This document shows, piece after piece, positions 46,698-55,024 of a stretch of DNA of 64,000 nt. Location of the stretch: the NCBI GenBank assembly GCA_017305535.1, contig JAFKKN010000001.1, forward strand, positions 1 to 64,000, written 5' to 3'. The notes below the pieces were generated by a model. That model did not search any database and was not told where the DNA came from. It saw only the letters and a list, made by a program, of their open reading frames with translations. Numbering within the stretch: the stretch's first letter is position 1; each line of letters starts with the position of its first letter. The position numbers and the translations under genes were made by a program. Source of the DNA: Hyphomicrobiales bacterium. GTDB taxonomy: Bacteria > Pseudomonadota > Alphaproteobacteria > Rhizobiales > Xanthobacteraceae.

Positions 46698-47423
46698 ATG
46701 TCCGATACCTCCGCCGAAAAAATTCCCGACCTCATCCCGGAATGCGAGCACTGCCGCAAGCCGCAGCCGCTCTGCATCTGCGACAGCGTCACGCCGCTGG
46801 AAAACAGGTTGTCGCTGCTGATCCTGCAACATCCGCAGGAGCAGGACAGGGCGCTCGGCACCGCTCGGCTCGCGGCGCTGCATTTCGAGGATGCGGCGGT
46901 GAATGTCGGCTTGTCCTGGCCAAGCCTCAACAAACTGCTCGGGCAGCAGGTCGATCCGTCGCGCTGGGCGGTGCTCTATCTCGGTTCCGCCAAGGCCGCC
47001 GATCTCGCCACCGACCGCGTCGTCGTGGCGCTGGATCGCAAGGGTGAATTGGCCGACGATCAACGCGGCGTCCTGCGGGATATCGAAGGCGTCATCGTGC
47101 TCGACGGCACCTGGAGCCAGGCCAAGGCGCTGTGGTGGCGCAACGCCTGGATGCTGAAATGCCAGCGCGTCATCCTCAATCCGCCGCGCCCCTCGCGTTA
47201 CGGCAAGTTGCGCCGGGAACCGCGCCGCGACGGATTGTCCACCATCGAGGCGGCCGGGATGCTGATCGCCGATCTTGAGAAACGGCCCGATATCGAGGCG
47301 GCACTCAACGCCAGTTTCGACCGGATGCTGGCAAAATATCGCGAAGTGCAGGCGACGATGCCGGAACTCACCGATCGCCCGAAACCGAAGCGGGACTATC
47401 GCCGCAGGAAAAAAACGCGCTGA
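46698..47423 (+). CDS. tapT: DTW-domain tRNA-uridine aminocarboxypropyltransferase
   Basis: This encodes a 241-residue protein of the TDD/DTW family. It shows an N-terminal zinc-type cluster (CEHCRKPQPLCICDS), ILQHPQEQDRALGTARLAALHF, and VLDGTWSQAKALWWRNAWMLKCQRVILNPPRPSRYGKLRREPRRDGLSTIEAAGMLI. The DGTW-S-x-A and NPP-x-x-S-x-Y segments are the family signature. The family transfers the 3-amino-3-carboxypropyl group of S-adenosylmethionine to uridine in tRNA (acp3U). The C-terminus is very basic (RPKPKRDYRRRKKTR), consistent with RNA binding. The start at 46698 gives the usual N-terminus. It lies 48 bases after the efflux genes and before tRNA-Cys. The substrate position in tRNA is inferred from the family. 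Confidence 0.85.
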   Translation: MSDTSAEKIPDLIPECEHCRKPQPLCICDSVTPLENRLSLLILQHPQEQDRALGTARLAALHFEDAAVNVGLSWPSLNKLLGQQVDPSRWAVLYLGSAKAADLATDRVVVALDRKGELADDQRGVLRDIEGVIVLDGTWSQAKALWWRNAWMLKCQRVILNPPRPSRYGKLRREPRRDGLSTIEAAGMLIADLEKRPDIEAALNASFDRMLAKYREVQATMPELTDRPKPKRDYRRRKKTR

Positions 47424-47567
47424 AGGCGGATCGGTTGCCTATCGCGCCGAGGCCGTATCGGACCATGAAGGCTGCGGGAATGGCGGCCCTGAACAAAAGC
47501 GCGACTTCATTTCAGAATGGGCGTGGTTTTCGATTTCAGAATGCGTCAATCCTGCATCGCGGCCGGG

Positions 47568-47596
47568 TTGCATAAGGGCTTGATGGCCTGTATTGA
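47568..47596 (+). promoter_or_regulatory. Candidate promoter for tRNA-Cys
   Basis: TTGCAT (47568-47573) and TATTGA (47591-47596) are spaced by 17 bases. The -10 ends 13 bases before tRNA-Cys, so the 5' leader would be very short. Judged by eye. Confidence 0.4.
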
Positions 47597-47609
47597 TCCG
47601 GCCCGTTGG

Positions 47610-47683
47610 GGCCACGTGGCGGAGTGGTTACGCAGCGGTCTGCAAAACCGTTTACTCCGGTTCAATTCCGGACGTGGCCTCCA
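47610..47683 (+). tRNA. tRNA-Cys (anticodon GCA)
   Basis: A 74-base cloverleaf. The acceptor stem GGCCACG/CGTGGCC is perfect. The anticodon loop is CTGCAAA with GCA at 47642-47644, the T-arm has GGTTCAATTCC, discriminator T is followed by an encoded CCA. Confidence 0.95.
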
Positions 47684-48010
47684 TCACTTCCTTCCGCGTT
47701 TTCTTCAAAAGGCATCAGGGGCAGAGGCTCCCTAAAGAAAATGGCCCGAAGCTTTCGCTCCGGACCATCTGAGCTGGGCGTACATCCGGCCCGCGCTCAC
47801 TTAAGGTGAGTCTCGCATCAGGATACTTAATGAAGCGTTAAAATTTGATGACGATAGGAGGGCCGTGGTTTTCGGCCGTTCTGCTTTCAAACGTTTTTGC
47901 GCGAGCATCGGATCGTCACGGTTCTCACGTATTCATTCCATAATTTGAGATTAAACAACGTTTGGGCTTGCTCGCCCCGGCAAGCTCCAGACCAGAAAAA
48001 GGAGACCGCC
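47684..48010. other. Gene-free region after tRNA-Cys
   Basis: It contains the hairpin at 47741-47768 and a small CTCAC-TTAAG-GTGAG stem at 47796-47810. An A+T-rich stretch (47818-47960) probably carries the promoter of the small gene at 48011. No further gene is supported. Confidence 0.4.
47741..47768 (+). terminator. Candidate terminator after tRNA-Cys
   Basis: A 12-position stem with two mismatches (ATGGCCCGAAGC / GCTCCGGACCAT) encloses loop TTTC, 58 bases after tRNA-Cys. It is preceded by AAAGAAA but not followed by a T-run. Confidence 0.45.
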
Positions 48011-48196
48011 ATGTTGCTCACTTCCCCCTTCTGGATCGCCGCCACCGCCGCTGAAACCTACACCCGCCTCGCGACCATGATGTTCTGGGGAATGATGGCG
48101 CCGGCGACGGACTTCTATCCGACCCCGGTCGAAGCGAAGCAGCAGGACGACGTTCAGGACGAACAGCAGGCCGAGGCGCTGCCGCTCGCGGCGTGA
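48011..48196 (+). CDS. Small orphan protein
   Basis: This encodes a 61-residue protein of unknown family. Residues 1-32 are largely hydrophobic and aromatic with Thr/Ala (LLTSPFWIAATAAETYTRLATMMFWGMM). Residues 40-61 are acidic and Gln-rich (QQDDVQDEQQAEALPLAA). A clear AAGGAGA site sits before the ATG at 48011. The amphipathic N-terminus could bind a membrane or hydrophobic granule surface; this is inference. Confidence 0.6.
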   Translation: MLLTSPFWIAATAAETYTRLATMMFWGMMAPATDFYPTPVEAKQQDDVQDEQQAEALPLAA

Positions 48197-48328
48197 ACTA
48201 TCGATGCGGGTCGGCCGCGCTGTGATGAGGGCGCGGCTTCTGATATTTTTCTGATCTTTTGTTTATCCCCGAATAGGGTGCGGGAACCCGTGCTAGTCTG
48301 GTTCCGCGCATCAGTGTTGGGGAATCAC

Positions 48329-48628
48329 ATGCACAAGATCAGCTATCTCGCGTCGCTTGTCGGGTTCGGAATCGTGCTGGCCGCAATGCCCGCGCAGGCG
48401 ACGGTGCTGGATCTGTCGACGATGAGTTGCAAGCAGTTCGTCGACAGCGACAAGGACACCATCGCCATGGTGCTGACATGGCTGGATGGCTGGTACAAGG
48501 GCGACTCCGACGTCGCCATCATCGATACCGAGGTGTTCGTCGGCAACGCCAAGAAATTCGGTGAGTACTGCGCGGCCAATCCGACCATCAGCATCGTCAA
48601 CGCCGCCGAGAAGATCCTCGGCAAGTAG
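48329..48628 (+). CDS. HdeA/HdeB-family periplasmic protein
   Basis: This encodes a 99-residue protein with a signal peptide (about residues 1-24, cleaved after AQA) and a compact HdeA-like domain. Features are LSTMSCKQFVDSDKDTIAMVLTWLDGWYKG and a second Cys in FGEYCAANPTISIVNAAEKILG, the two Cys forming the disulfide typical of the fold. HdeA and HdeB are acid-activated periplasmic chaperones in enterobacteria. Alphaproteobacterial relatives share the fold but their acid role is untested. The start at 48329 follows GGGGA. Confidence 0.8.
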   Translation: MHKISYLASLVGFGIVLAAMPAQATVLDLSTMSCKQFVDSDKDTIAMVLTWLDGWYKGDSDVAIIDTEVFVGNAKKFGEYCAANPTISIVNAAEKILGK

Positions 48629-48740
48629 CCGCGCGGATCGGCCGCTTTGATCGCGGCTGCCGGCTTAACAATGGCATGCGTTGATTTTCAATGTAATCAA
48701 CGCACTATCGTTCTTTTCCAAGAATTCAGGTTTGCTACGC

Positions 48741-48995
48741 TCAGCAGGAAGCGCACCAGCCGTCCGGAAAGGGAATGAGCGGCCAGGCGATGTCGTTGTC
48801 GTTAGCCGGCCTTGGGAACAGCGCGCGGATGATCCCGGTGGACGCGTGGTGAGGGCGTTCGGCGTCCTCCCACATGAAATCGTCCTGCATCAAGTCGTCT
48901 TGCCCAAGGTGGCCCTGCTCAAAGTCGTCCTGGGCGATGACATTCATTGACGATCGGACGCTCTCCAGCAATTCCTCGAATTCGACTTCACTCAT
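48741..48995 (-). CDS. Acidic orphan protein with QDD repeats
   Basis: This encodes an 84-residue protein with no family that I recognise. The N-terminus (MSEVEFEELLESVRSSMNVIA) is a probable helix. It is followed by a short imperfect repeat, QDDFEQGHLGQDDLMQDDFM, and by a C-terminal part with RPANDNDIAWPLIPFPDGWCASC ending in two Cys. PANDN-type tails are frequent in short rhizobial proteins. GAGGG precedes the ATG at 48995; the longer frame to 49103 lacks a ribosome site. Divergent from the methyltransferase gene. Confidence 0.55.
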   Translation of the reverse strand: MSEVEFEELLESVRSSMNVIAQDDFEQGHLGQDDLMQDDFMWEDAERPHHASTGIIRALFPRPANDNDIAWPLIPFPDGWCASC

Positions 48996-49117
48996 GACAA
49001 CCCTCGCTGTTGAGGGCACCATGGCAAAGAGGTTTTGTTTCCCGATTTCGGAAACCGCTAAAATTGTAGCAAACCAGCATTTTCGGGTGTGATCTCCACC
49101 CAAACGAGGACAGATCG

Positions 49118-49978
49118 ATGGATCAACTGCAAAGCGATGCGGCCAATGCCGATCAGGTGGCCTTCTGGAACGGGCGCGCCGGTGAACGCTGGGCCAGCCA
49201 GCAGGCGGTGCAGGACACGATCTTCATCCCGGTCACCGAACTGCTGATCGAGCACGCCAAGCCACAGCCGGGCGAGCGGGTCATCGACGTCGGCTGCGGC
49301 TGTGGCGATACGGCGGTGGCCTTCGGCAAGCGCGTCGGTGCATCGGGGCACGTGCTCGGCGTCGACATTTCCGCGCAGATGCTCGCGCGGGCCCGCGAGA
49401 TCGCGCCGCCGGACGCGCCGGTCGAATTCGCGCTGGCCGATGCCACCACCTATCCGTTCCCGGAAGGCGCTGCCGACCTGCTGGTGTCCCGGTTCGGCGT
49501 GATGTTCTTCGCCGAGCCGGCACGTTCCTTCGCCAATTTGCGCAAGGGCATGCGGCGCGGCGGACGGCTGACCTTCATCTGCTGGCGTGGACCGAAGGAA
49601 AATCCGTGGCTGATGGTGCCGTTGCAGGCAGTCTACCGCCATGTCCCGCGGATGCCGCCGGTCGGCCCCGAAGATCCGGGGCCGTTCGCCTTCGCTTCGT
49701 CGGAGCGAGTGGAGCGCATCCTGCGCGACGCCGGCTTTGCCGACATCCGTGTCGCGCCGCACGACCTGTCGCTGGATATCGCGGCCGGCGGCGGCTTCGA
49801 ATCGGCGGTCGAGACCGCGGTGATCATCGGCCCCGCCAATCGCGCGCTGGAGGATGCCGCGCCGGAGGCGAGGGCTGCGGCCGTCGAGGCGGTGCGGCAC
49901 GACCTGAAGCCATTTGCCAAGGGCAACGGCGTCTGGCTCGGCGGCGCCATCTGGATCGTCTCCGCCACCGTGCCGTAA
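49118..49978 (+). CDS. Class I SAM-dependent methyltransferase
   Basis: This encodes a 286-residue protein. Motif I is clear (VIDVGCGCGDTAVAFGKRVGASGHVLGVDIS), followed by the acidic loop (VEFALADATTYPF) and the post-motif strand (ADLLVSRFGVMFFAEPARSFANLRKGMRRGGRLTFICW). This is the Methyltransf_11/25 arrangement of UbiE-like enzymes. The C-terminal 100 residues, with ERVERILRDAGFADIRVAPHDL, form the variable substrate cap. The acceptor is unknown. It is a cytoplasmic enzyme with its own promoter region, divergent from the small acidic gene. Confidence 0.85.
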   Translation: MDQLQSDAANADQVAFWNGRAGERWASQQAVQDTIFIPVTELLIEHAKPQPGERVIDVGCGCGDTAVAFGKRVGASGHVLGVDISAQMLARAREIAPPDAPVEFALADATTYPFPEGAADLLVSRFGVMFFAEPARSFANLRKGMRRGGRLTFICWRGPKENPWLMVPLQAVYRHVPRMPPVGPEDPGPFAFASSERVERILRDAGFADIRVAPHDLSLDIAAGGGFESAVETAVIIGPANRALEDAAPEARAAAVEAVRHDLKPFAKGNGVWLGGAIWIVSATVP

Positions 49979-50062
49979 CGCCTCTTCGCCGCGAGCTCTC
50001 TTTTTCTTTCGGCCGGACTCTGCCACGCTGTCCCGACTCATTCACAGGGAAGGAAGGCGGCT

Positions 50063-50500
50063 ATGCGTGCGATCGGGATTAGGACGGCTCTGATCGGTTT
50101 GCTGGCAATGGCGGGGGCTTGCGTCGCGGGTGTCGCGCACGCCGACAGCGGTACCATTCGCATTTCAGTGCTCAAGGGCGGCTGGTTCATCGGCGCGTCG
50201 GGCGGCAGCGGCACGCTGACGTTTCACGGCCGGCAATATCCGCTGTCGATCGGCGGCATCGATGCCGGCCTGGTGTTCGGCGCATCGCAGACCAATCTGT
50301 CGGGCCGGGTGAGCAACATTCGACGCCCCTCGGACGTCGCGGGCGTCTATGGCGCGGGCGGTGCGGGAGCGGCGATCGGCGTCGGCGCTCGGGCCATCGT
50401 GCTGACCAACGAGAAGGGCGCGGTGCTGCAACTCAGCGGCCGTCAGACCGGGCTGATGCTCAATGCCGATTTGAGCGGGCTGGCGATCTCGCTGCGCTGA
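50063..50500 (+). CDS. Periplasmic protein resembling DUF1134 (EipA)
   Basis: This encodes a 145-residue protein with a signal peptide (about residues 1-27, AHA). A Gly-rich beta domain follows: KGGWFIGASGGSGTLTFHGRQYPLSIGGIDAGLVFGASQTNLSGRVSNIRRPSDVAGVYGAG, then AIVLTNEKGAVLQLSGRQTGLMLNADLSGLAI. The pattern resembles DUF1134, the EipA family of small periplasmic SYLF-related proteins needed for envelope integrity in Brucella and Caulobacter. I am confident that it is exported, less so about the family. It is convergent with the desaturase gene with 25 bases between them. Confidence 0.65.
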   Translation: MRAIGIRTALIGLLAMAGACVAGVAHADSGTIRISVLKGGWFIGASGGSGTLTFHGRQYPLSIGGIDAGLVFGASQTNLSGRVSNIRRPSDVAGVYGAGGAGAAIGVGARAIVLTNEKGAVLQLSGRQTGLMLNADLSGLAISLR

Positions 50501-50525
50501 CGCGGCGGTCGCCAAACGACTAGGC

Positions 50526-51527
50526 TTATTCGGCCGGAACCGTCTTACTGGCGGTTGCGGCCGGATGAGGATCGGGCAGGGTCGCGCAGTCGCGCAACAA
50601 GCCGCCGAAATAGCCGTGGGTGACATGCGCAAGCTGCGGAAACGGCTCGCGCGTCATCAGCAGGCGATGCAGTTCGGCGAGGCGGAAGCAGGGCACGCCC
50701 GGAAACAGGTGGTGCTCGAGGTGATAGTTCAGGCCCCACGGCGCGATCAGATACAGCTCCCACCACGGTGCCAGCACGGTGCGGCTTTCGTTGAGCACGT
50801 TCTCGTGCTCGACCGCGTAGTGCTCGGCGACGTTGCGGACGTAACGGATGGCGACGAACACTGTCATCACCGGCACGATCCAGTACAGCAGCAACTGCTT
50901 CCAGAAGCCGAACCAGATCGACGCGGCCAGCAGCGCCACGAAGAACACCAGCCGTGACCGCGCGACGATCGCCGGAATGTCGCGGGTTTCCTTGTTCTTG
51001 TGAAAGCCGGTGACCGCCGACCAGATCTTCAGGCCGGTGAGATATTGCAGGATGTATTTCACCATCCCCGGACGCGGCTTGGGGAATTCGAATTCCTCCA
51101 GCCCGATGTTGCGGGTCCAGTCCGGATCGCGCTCGCTGTTGAGCTCGCGATGATGTGCGAAGTGGCTGTTGCGATAGCCGGCCATCGAGGCGGTTGTCGG
51201 CAGCGCGATGATCTCGCCGACGATGTCGTTGATCGTGCGATTGCTGTAGCCGCGATAATGCGCGGCATCGTGCATCAGGCCGCCGAGGCCGTTGATCCGC
51301 GAGCCGATGATGATCACTGCCACGAGGTAGATCGCCGGATGCCACCACGTCTCGCTGATTGCGATCGCGGCCGCGATGGTCAGAACCTCGACGAGGATCG
51401 CGAGGGTGAACTTCCGGCTATCGATCCGCGACAGGTCGCGGATTTCGTCCTTGGTCAAAAGGCGCGGAATATCCCGCACGCAGTTGTCGCCAAGTTTCGC
51501 CGATTTCGCAGTGACGGTGGTGTCCAC
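50526..51527 (-). CDS. Membrane fatty-acid desaturase
   Basis: This encodes a 333-residue membrane protein with three histidine boxes: HDAAH (about 88-92), HFAHH with RELN (about 123-128), and HLEHHLFPGVP near residue 273. They bind the di-iron centre. Four hydrophobic segments flank them. The spacing and the LEHHLFPGVP box put it in the FA_desaturase superfamily of acyl-lipid or sphingolipid-type desaturases and related hydroxylases. The substrate is not determined. It starts with GTG at 51527. No electron-donor gene is adjacent. Confidence 0.85.
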   Translation of the reverse strand: MDTTVTAKSAKLGDNCVRDIPRLLTKDEIRDLSRIDSRKFTLAILVEVLTIAAAIAISETWWHPAIYLVAVIIIGSRINGLGGLMHDAAHYRGYSNRTINDIVGEIIALPTTASMAGYRNSHFAHHRELNSERDPDWTRNIGLEEFEFPKPRPGMVKYILQYLTGLKIWSAVTGFHKNKETRDIPAIVARSRLVFFVALLAASIWFGFWKQLLLYWIVPVMTVFVAIRYVRNVAEHYAVEHENVLNESRTVLAPWWELYLIAPWGLNYHLEHHLFPGVPCFRLAELHRLLMTREPFPQLAHVTHGYFGGLLRDCATLPDPHPAATASKTVPAE

Positions 51528-51667
51528 GATACCAATCCAGATTTCAGGTGTTGGTTGCAGACTACCGCATTCTCCACGCCGCTCCTATGCGATTAACGAT
51601 ACAGTAACCATGCGTCTTAGGATTTGGTTAAGGTTTGCGGGGCGGGCGCGTTTGTTCCCGAGCAGAT

Positions 51668-51880
51668 CTATTTGAATTGGGCCTGACAGGCAGGGCTCAA
51701 CCGTCGCACGTTACGTTCCATGCAGGAGGTGACCTTGCGGACGTTGGGGACGAATTCGCGGCAGAATTTCATAGCGTCGGCGCGACAGGCGCGACGCTGT
51801 TCCGGAGTTCCCGCCGCATCGGCCGAAAACGATACGCCGGCGATCAGCGTAGCGAGAAACATCGTGCAAGCGAACTTCAT
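51668..51880 (-). CDS. Small exported Cys-rich protein
   Basis: This encodes a 70-residue protein. A signal peptide (residues 1-22, ADA) is followed by TPEQRRACRADAMKFCREFVPNVRKVTSCMERNVRRLSPACQAQF with four Cys in the spacing C-x7-C-x11-C-x10-C. This matches the Cys-rich repeat seen in eukaryotic Golgi apparatus protein 1 and found singly in many rhizobial secreted proteins. The mature part is basic. AGGGAG precedes the ATG at 51880. The function is unknown. Confidence 0.72.
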   Translation of the reverse strand: MKFACTMFLATLIAGVSFSADAAGTPEQRRACRADAMKFCREFVPNVRKVTSCMERNVRRLSPACQAQFK

Positions 51881-52081
51881 GGCAATGCTCCCTGTGCCGT
51901 TCGAGTCTGATCCTAGCGGCCAGCGAAGCGGCGCGTCCATGGAATTGGATCGGCCAGGTAGCGTGGTGATCGACCGGATTTCGTCGCGGGAGGGCAAATA
52001 TGAAAACCGCCATGGTCGTCCCGTGTCTGGCCGGACGCCGGCCGAACAATGAATTCAGCGATTTTGGGTGTTTGAAATAAA

Positions 52082-52156
52082 TGGCTCCCCGGGCCGGATT
52101 CGAACCAGCGACCAACCGGTTAACAGCCGGTTGCTCTACCACTGAGCTACCAGGGA
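52082..52156 (-). tRNA. tRNA-Asn (anticodon GTT)
   Basis: A 75-base cloverleaf on the minus strand. The acceptor stem is TCCCTGG/CCGGGGA with one G-T pair, the D-arm is TAGCTCAGTGGTAGAGCA, and the anticodon loop CTGTTAA has its GTT complement at 52122-52124. The T-arm has GGTTCGAATCC and the CCA is encoded. Confidence 0.95.
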
Positions 52157-52489
52157 ACAGAGCCGCAACTGAGCGTGCGTTGCGGGGAGCGTATAACAAA
52201 GCCTTCGCGGCTTGCAAAGAGAAATAGATCGAGTTTCCGCATCTTCGAGTCTTCAAAGGAATTACCCGATTTGTCCCGTGGCGGCGCCGAAAGCGCGGCC
52301 CGGGACGGGCCGGCGCGATAGTCTTGCATCGGTGGACGGGCTGCCCTACTGCTGCGGTTCTTGCGTTTCCGGTTCTTTCATTCGTCGCGTTTTGGCGGCC
52401 GTCACCGGCCCCACGCTCGAATCGATATAAGCTTCAGCGGGCGCCCCAATAAGGAGTGCCCACAAAGGATCGCCTAAAAAGGATAGTCT
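52157..52489. other. Divergent region between tRNA-Asn and pcm
   Basis: 333 bp without a supported gene. It carries the tRNA-Asn promoter on the minus strand and the 5' leader of pcm, which ends in AAAAAGGATAGTCT just before the pcm ATG. Confidence 0.4.
52191..52217 (-). promoter_or_regulatory. Candidate promoter for tRNA-Asn
   Basis: On the minus strand TTGCAA (52217-52212) and TTATAC (52196-52191) are separated by 15 bases. The -10 lies 34 bases before the tRNA. The spacer is shorter than usual. Confidence 0.35.
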
Positions 52490-53158
52490 ATGTCCGACTT
52501 CGTGACGTCCGATTCCGTGACCGCGCGCCAGAGAATGGTCGATGGCCAGGTGCGCACCAGCGATGTGACCGACCAGCGCGTCATCGAGGCCATGCTGACG
52601 GTGCCGCGCGAATCCTTCGTTCCCGACGACAAGATCGCGATGGCCTATCTCGATCTCGATCTCGAGGTTGGCGCGAACCGCTTCCTGCTCAAGCCGGTTG
52701 TCGTCGCCAGGCTGCTGCAAGCCGCCGAGATCCGGCAAACCGATACGGTACTCGTGGTCGGCTGCGCGTCCGGCTATACAGCGGCCCTGGCCGCGAAACT
52801 GGCCCAGCAGGTCCACGCGACCGATCCCGATGCGGCGCTGGTGGCGCGGGCGCGGGCATCGCTCGACAAACTTGGCCTTGGCGCGGTGTCTGTGACGAGC
52901 GCGCCGGTAAAAGAGGGCGATTCGGCCCACGCCCCGTATGACGTGATCGTACTGGAAGGTGCGACAGAGACTGTTCCGGAACACCTGTATGGCCAATTGA
53001 AAGAGGGCGGGCGGCTGGTTGGCGTGTTCGCCACTGGAAGCGTCAGCCGCGCGACCATGGTGACCCACTCGCACAACGATTTCGGCAACCGAATCCTGTT
53101 CGACGCCTCCGCGCGGGTCCTTCCCGGGATGCAGCGAGCCCCGGAATTCGTTTTCTAA
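52490..53158 (+). CDS. pcm: Protein-L-isoaspartate O-methyltransferase family protein
   Basis: This encodes a 222-residue protein. It has the PCMT layout: RQRMVDGQVRTSDVTDQRVIEAMLTVPRESFVP at the N-terminus, motif I TVLVVGCASGYTAALAAKLA, and LKEGGRLVGVF in the middle. The usual family motif EIGTGSGYQ is replaced by VVGCASGYT, typical of the alphaproteobacterial branch next to tolC, where repair of isoaspartate is not established. It uses S-adenosylmethionine. The ATG at 52490 has AAGGA upstream. It is followed by paired hairpins and tolC on the same strand. Confidence 0.85.
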   Translation: MSDFVTSDSVTARQRMVDGQVRTSDVTDQRVIEAMLTVPRESFVPDDKIAMAYLDLDLEVGANRFLLKPVVVARLLQAAEIRQTDTVLVVGCASGYTAALAAKLAQQVHATDPDAALVARARASLDKLGLGAVSVTSAPVKEGDSAHAPYDVIVLEGATETVPEHLYGQLKEGGRLVGVFATGSVSRATMVTHSHNDFGNRILFDASARVLPGMQRAPEFVF

Positions 53159-53243
53159 GCCACGGGAATCAGACATTTGTGCCTCCGGTGCGACCCGGCT
53201 CCGGGGGTGAGTTCCGACGAGCTGTGGCTCTCTTGCCCCACTT

Positions 53244-53278
53244 GTGGAGTTTCCACACTCCGCAACCCCCGAGGGGTT
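53244..53278 (+). terminator. Paired small hairpins between pcm and tolC
   Basis: GTGGA-GTT-TCCAC (53244-53256) is followed by AACCCC-CGA-GGGGTT (53264-53278) and then CCGTCCTTTT. The second stem with its T-rich tail may terminate or attenuate transcription before tolC. Confidence 0.5.
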
Positions 53279-53370
53279 CCGTCCTTTTGCGGCGGTAACT
53301 ATGATAGGGCACGGCGGGGCATGATGAATTTTGGTTGATCCGTGAGATGCCGGATCGGCTGCCAAGAAGA

Positions 53371-54774
53371 ATGGATGTCTGGATGGGTGGGTTTAAGAGA
53401 GTGACCGGAGTGGCTGTTGCGGCTCTGCTGTTGGGCTTTGCCGGAACGACTCCCGTTCTTGCCGAGACCATCGAGGCGGCGCTCGTGCGTGCCTACCAGA
53501 ACAATCCGCAGCTCAATTCCCAGCGGGCGCAGGTGCGCGCCACTGATGAAAACGTCCCGCAGGCTCTGTCGGGCTATCGGCCCAAGGTCGCCATTACGGC
53601 CAGCGGCGGCTACCAGTATTCCGACGTGACGGTGGTTTCGGGTGGCGTGGCCGGACGTGCCCACGGCACGCAGCTTCCGCGCGCTGTCGGCGTGACGGCA
53701 ACGCAGACGCTCTACAACGGCCAGCAGACGGCGAATCGCACCCGTGCGGCGGAAAGCCAGGTTTCCGCGGCGCGCGAGGGCCTTCGCGTTCTGGAGCAGA
53801 GCGTGCTGCTCGCAGCCTCGACCATTTACATGGATTATCTGCGCGACGCTGCCATCGTCGAAGTTCAACGCAGCAACGTCCGCGTGCTGGAGCAGACGCT
53901 GAAGCAGACGCGTGATCGCTTCAACGTCGGCGAGGTGACCCGCACCGACGTGGCGCAATCGGAGGCACAGCTTGCCGCCGGCAAGACCCAGCAACAGGCG
54001 GCGGAAGCCACGTTGACCACGACGCGGTCGAACTATCGCCGCATCATCGGCAACGAGCCGGGCCAGCTTGCGCCGGGTTCGCCGGTCGACCGCTTCCTGC
54101 CGGCCACTTTGCCGGGCGCGGTCAATCTCAGTCTGATCGAAAATCCGAACGTCACCGCGGCGATGTTCGGCATCGATGTCAGCCATCTTCAGGTCAAGGT
54201 CGCCGAGGGCGCTTTGTTCCCGACCGTCAGCCTGCAAGTCGGCGCGCAGCAGGGTTACGAGCAGCAGATCGGCACGCCGCGCAGTTTCGTGGCTTCGGCG
54301 ATCGCCCAGGTTTCGGTGCCGATCTATCAGGGCGGTGCCGAATACTCTCTGATCCGGCAATCCAAGGAAACGCTGGCGCAGCAGCGCCTGGCGCTTGAGC
54401 AGGTGCGCGATCAGACTCGCGCGACCGTGGTGCAAAGCTGGGGGCAACTGCAAGCCGCGAAGTCGCAGGTCGCGTCAGCTCAGGCTCAGGTTCAGGCATC
54501 GGAAATTGCGCTCAACGGCGTTCGCGAAGAAGCGAAAGCCGGTCAGCGCACCACGCTCGACGTCCTCAATGCTCAACAGGCGCTGGTCAATGCGCGTGTT
54601 GCGCTGGTGACGGCGCAGCATGATCGCGTCGTCGCGTCTTACGCGGTGCTCAGTTCCGTCGGCAGGTTGTCGCCGCAGGTGCTGAAGTTGCGGACGACGG
54701 TTTACGACCCCAGTGTTCACTACCATCAGGTGCGTGATAGCTGGTTCGGGGTGCGGACACCGGACGGTCGCTGA
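53371..54774 (+). CDS. tolC: TolC-family outer-membrane channel protein
   Basis: This encodes a 467-residue protein. A signal peptide ends near VLA, and ETIEAALVRAYQNNPQLNSQRAQVRATDENVPQALSGYRPKVA starts the first outer-membrane-factor repeat. QTLYNGQQTANRTRAAESQVSAAREGLRVLEQSVLLAASTIYMDYLRDAAIVEVQRSNVRVLEQTLKQTRDRFNVGEVTRTDVAQSEAQL is the first long helix pair. IYQGGAEYSLIRQSKETLAQQRLAL and AGQRTTLDVLNAQQALVNARVALV mark the second repeat. It is the outer-membrane exit duct for type I secretion and drug efflux. Several ATGs are possible (53335, 53371, 53383); 53371 gives a normal signal. It does not carry a lipobox, unlike the NodT-type protein at 37540. Confidence 0.9.
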   Translation: MDVWMGGFKRVTGVAVAALLLGFAGTTPVLAETIEAALVRAYQNNPQLNSQRAQVRATDENVPQALSGYRPKVAITASGGYQYSDVTVVSGGVAGRAHGTQLPRAVGVTATQTLYNGQQTANRTRAAESQVSAAREGLRVLEQSVLLAASTIYMDYLRDAAIVEVQRSNVRVLEQTLKQTRDRFNVGEVTRTDVAQSEAQLAAGKTQQQAAEATLTTTRSNYRRIIGNEPGQLAPGSPVDRFLPATLPGAVNLSLIENPNVTAAMFGIDVSHLQVKVAEGALFPTVSLQVGAQQGYEQQIGTPRSFVASAIAQVSVPIYQGGAEYSLIRQSKETLAQQRLALEQVRDQTRATVVQSWGQLQAAKSQVASAQAQVQASEIALNGVREEAKAGQRTTLDVLNAQQALVNARVALVTAQHDRVVASYAVLSSVGRLSPQVLKLRTTVYDPSVHYHQVRDSWFGVRTPDGR

Positions 54775-55024
54775 TCCGTTTCTGTCTGAATTGCCTGTAA
54801 GATGAACACGGAACGGTCCGGTTCGCGGACCGTTGCTTGCAATCATTTGCAACGGTGACATACCCTTGGTCGTCGCGCATGAAGCGATTCGACGATGCTG
54901 CTTCGTGGGGACGTGACCGCGGTGATCAGCCGGCGCTGTTGGAACGAGCAGATCGTGCATGGCGTGCGCGCGGACGTGGCCGCGAGGGTGCGATAGCGAA
55001 GACCGTGATGATGTGGAGTCGGAT

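Noticed and set aside
52082-52156. tRNA genes as integration sites of genomic islands
   Set aside because: None of the four tRNA genes is followed by an integrase gene, and I noticed no partial duplicate of any tRNA 3' end.
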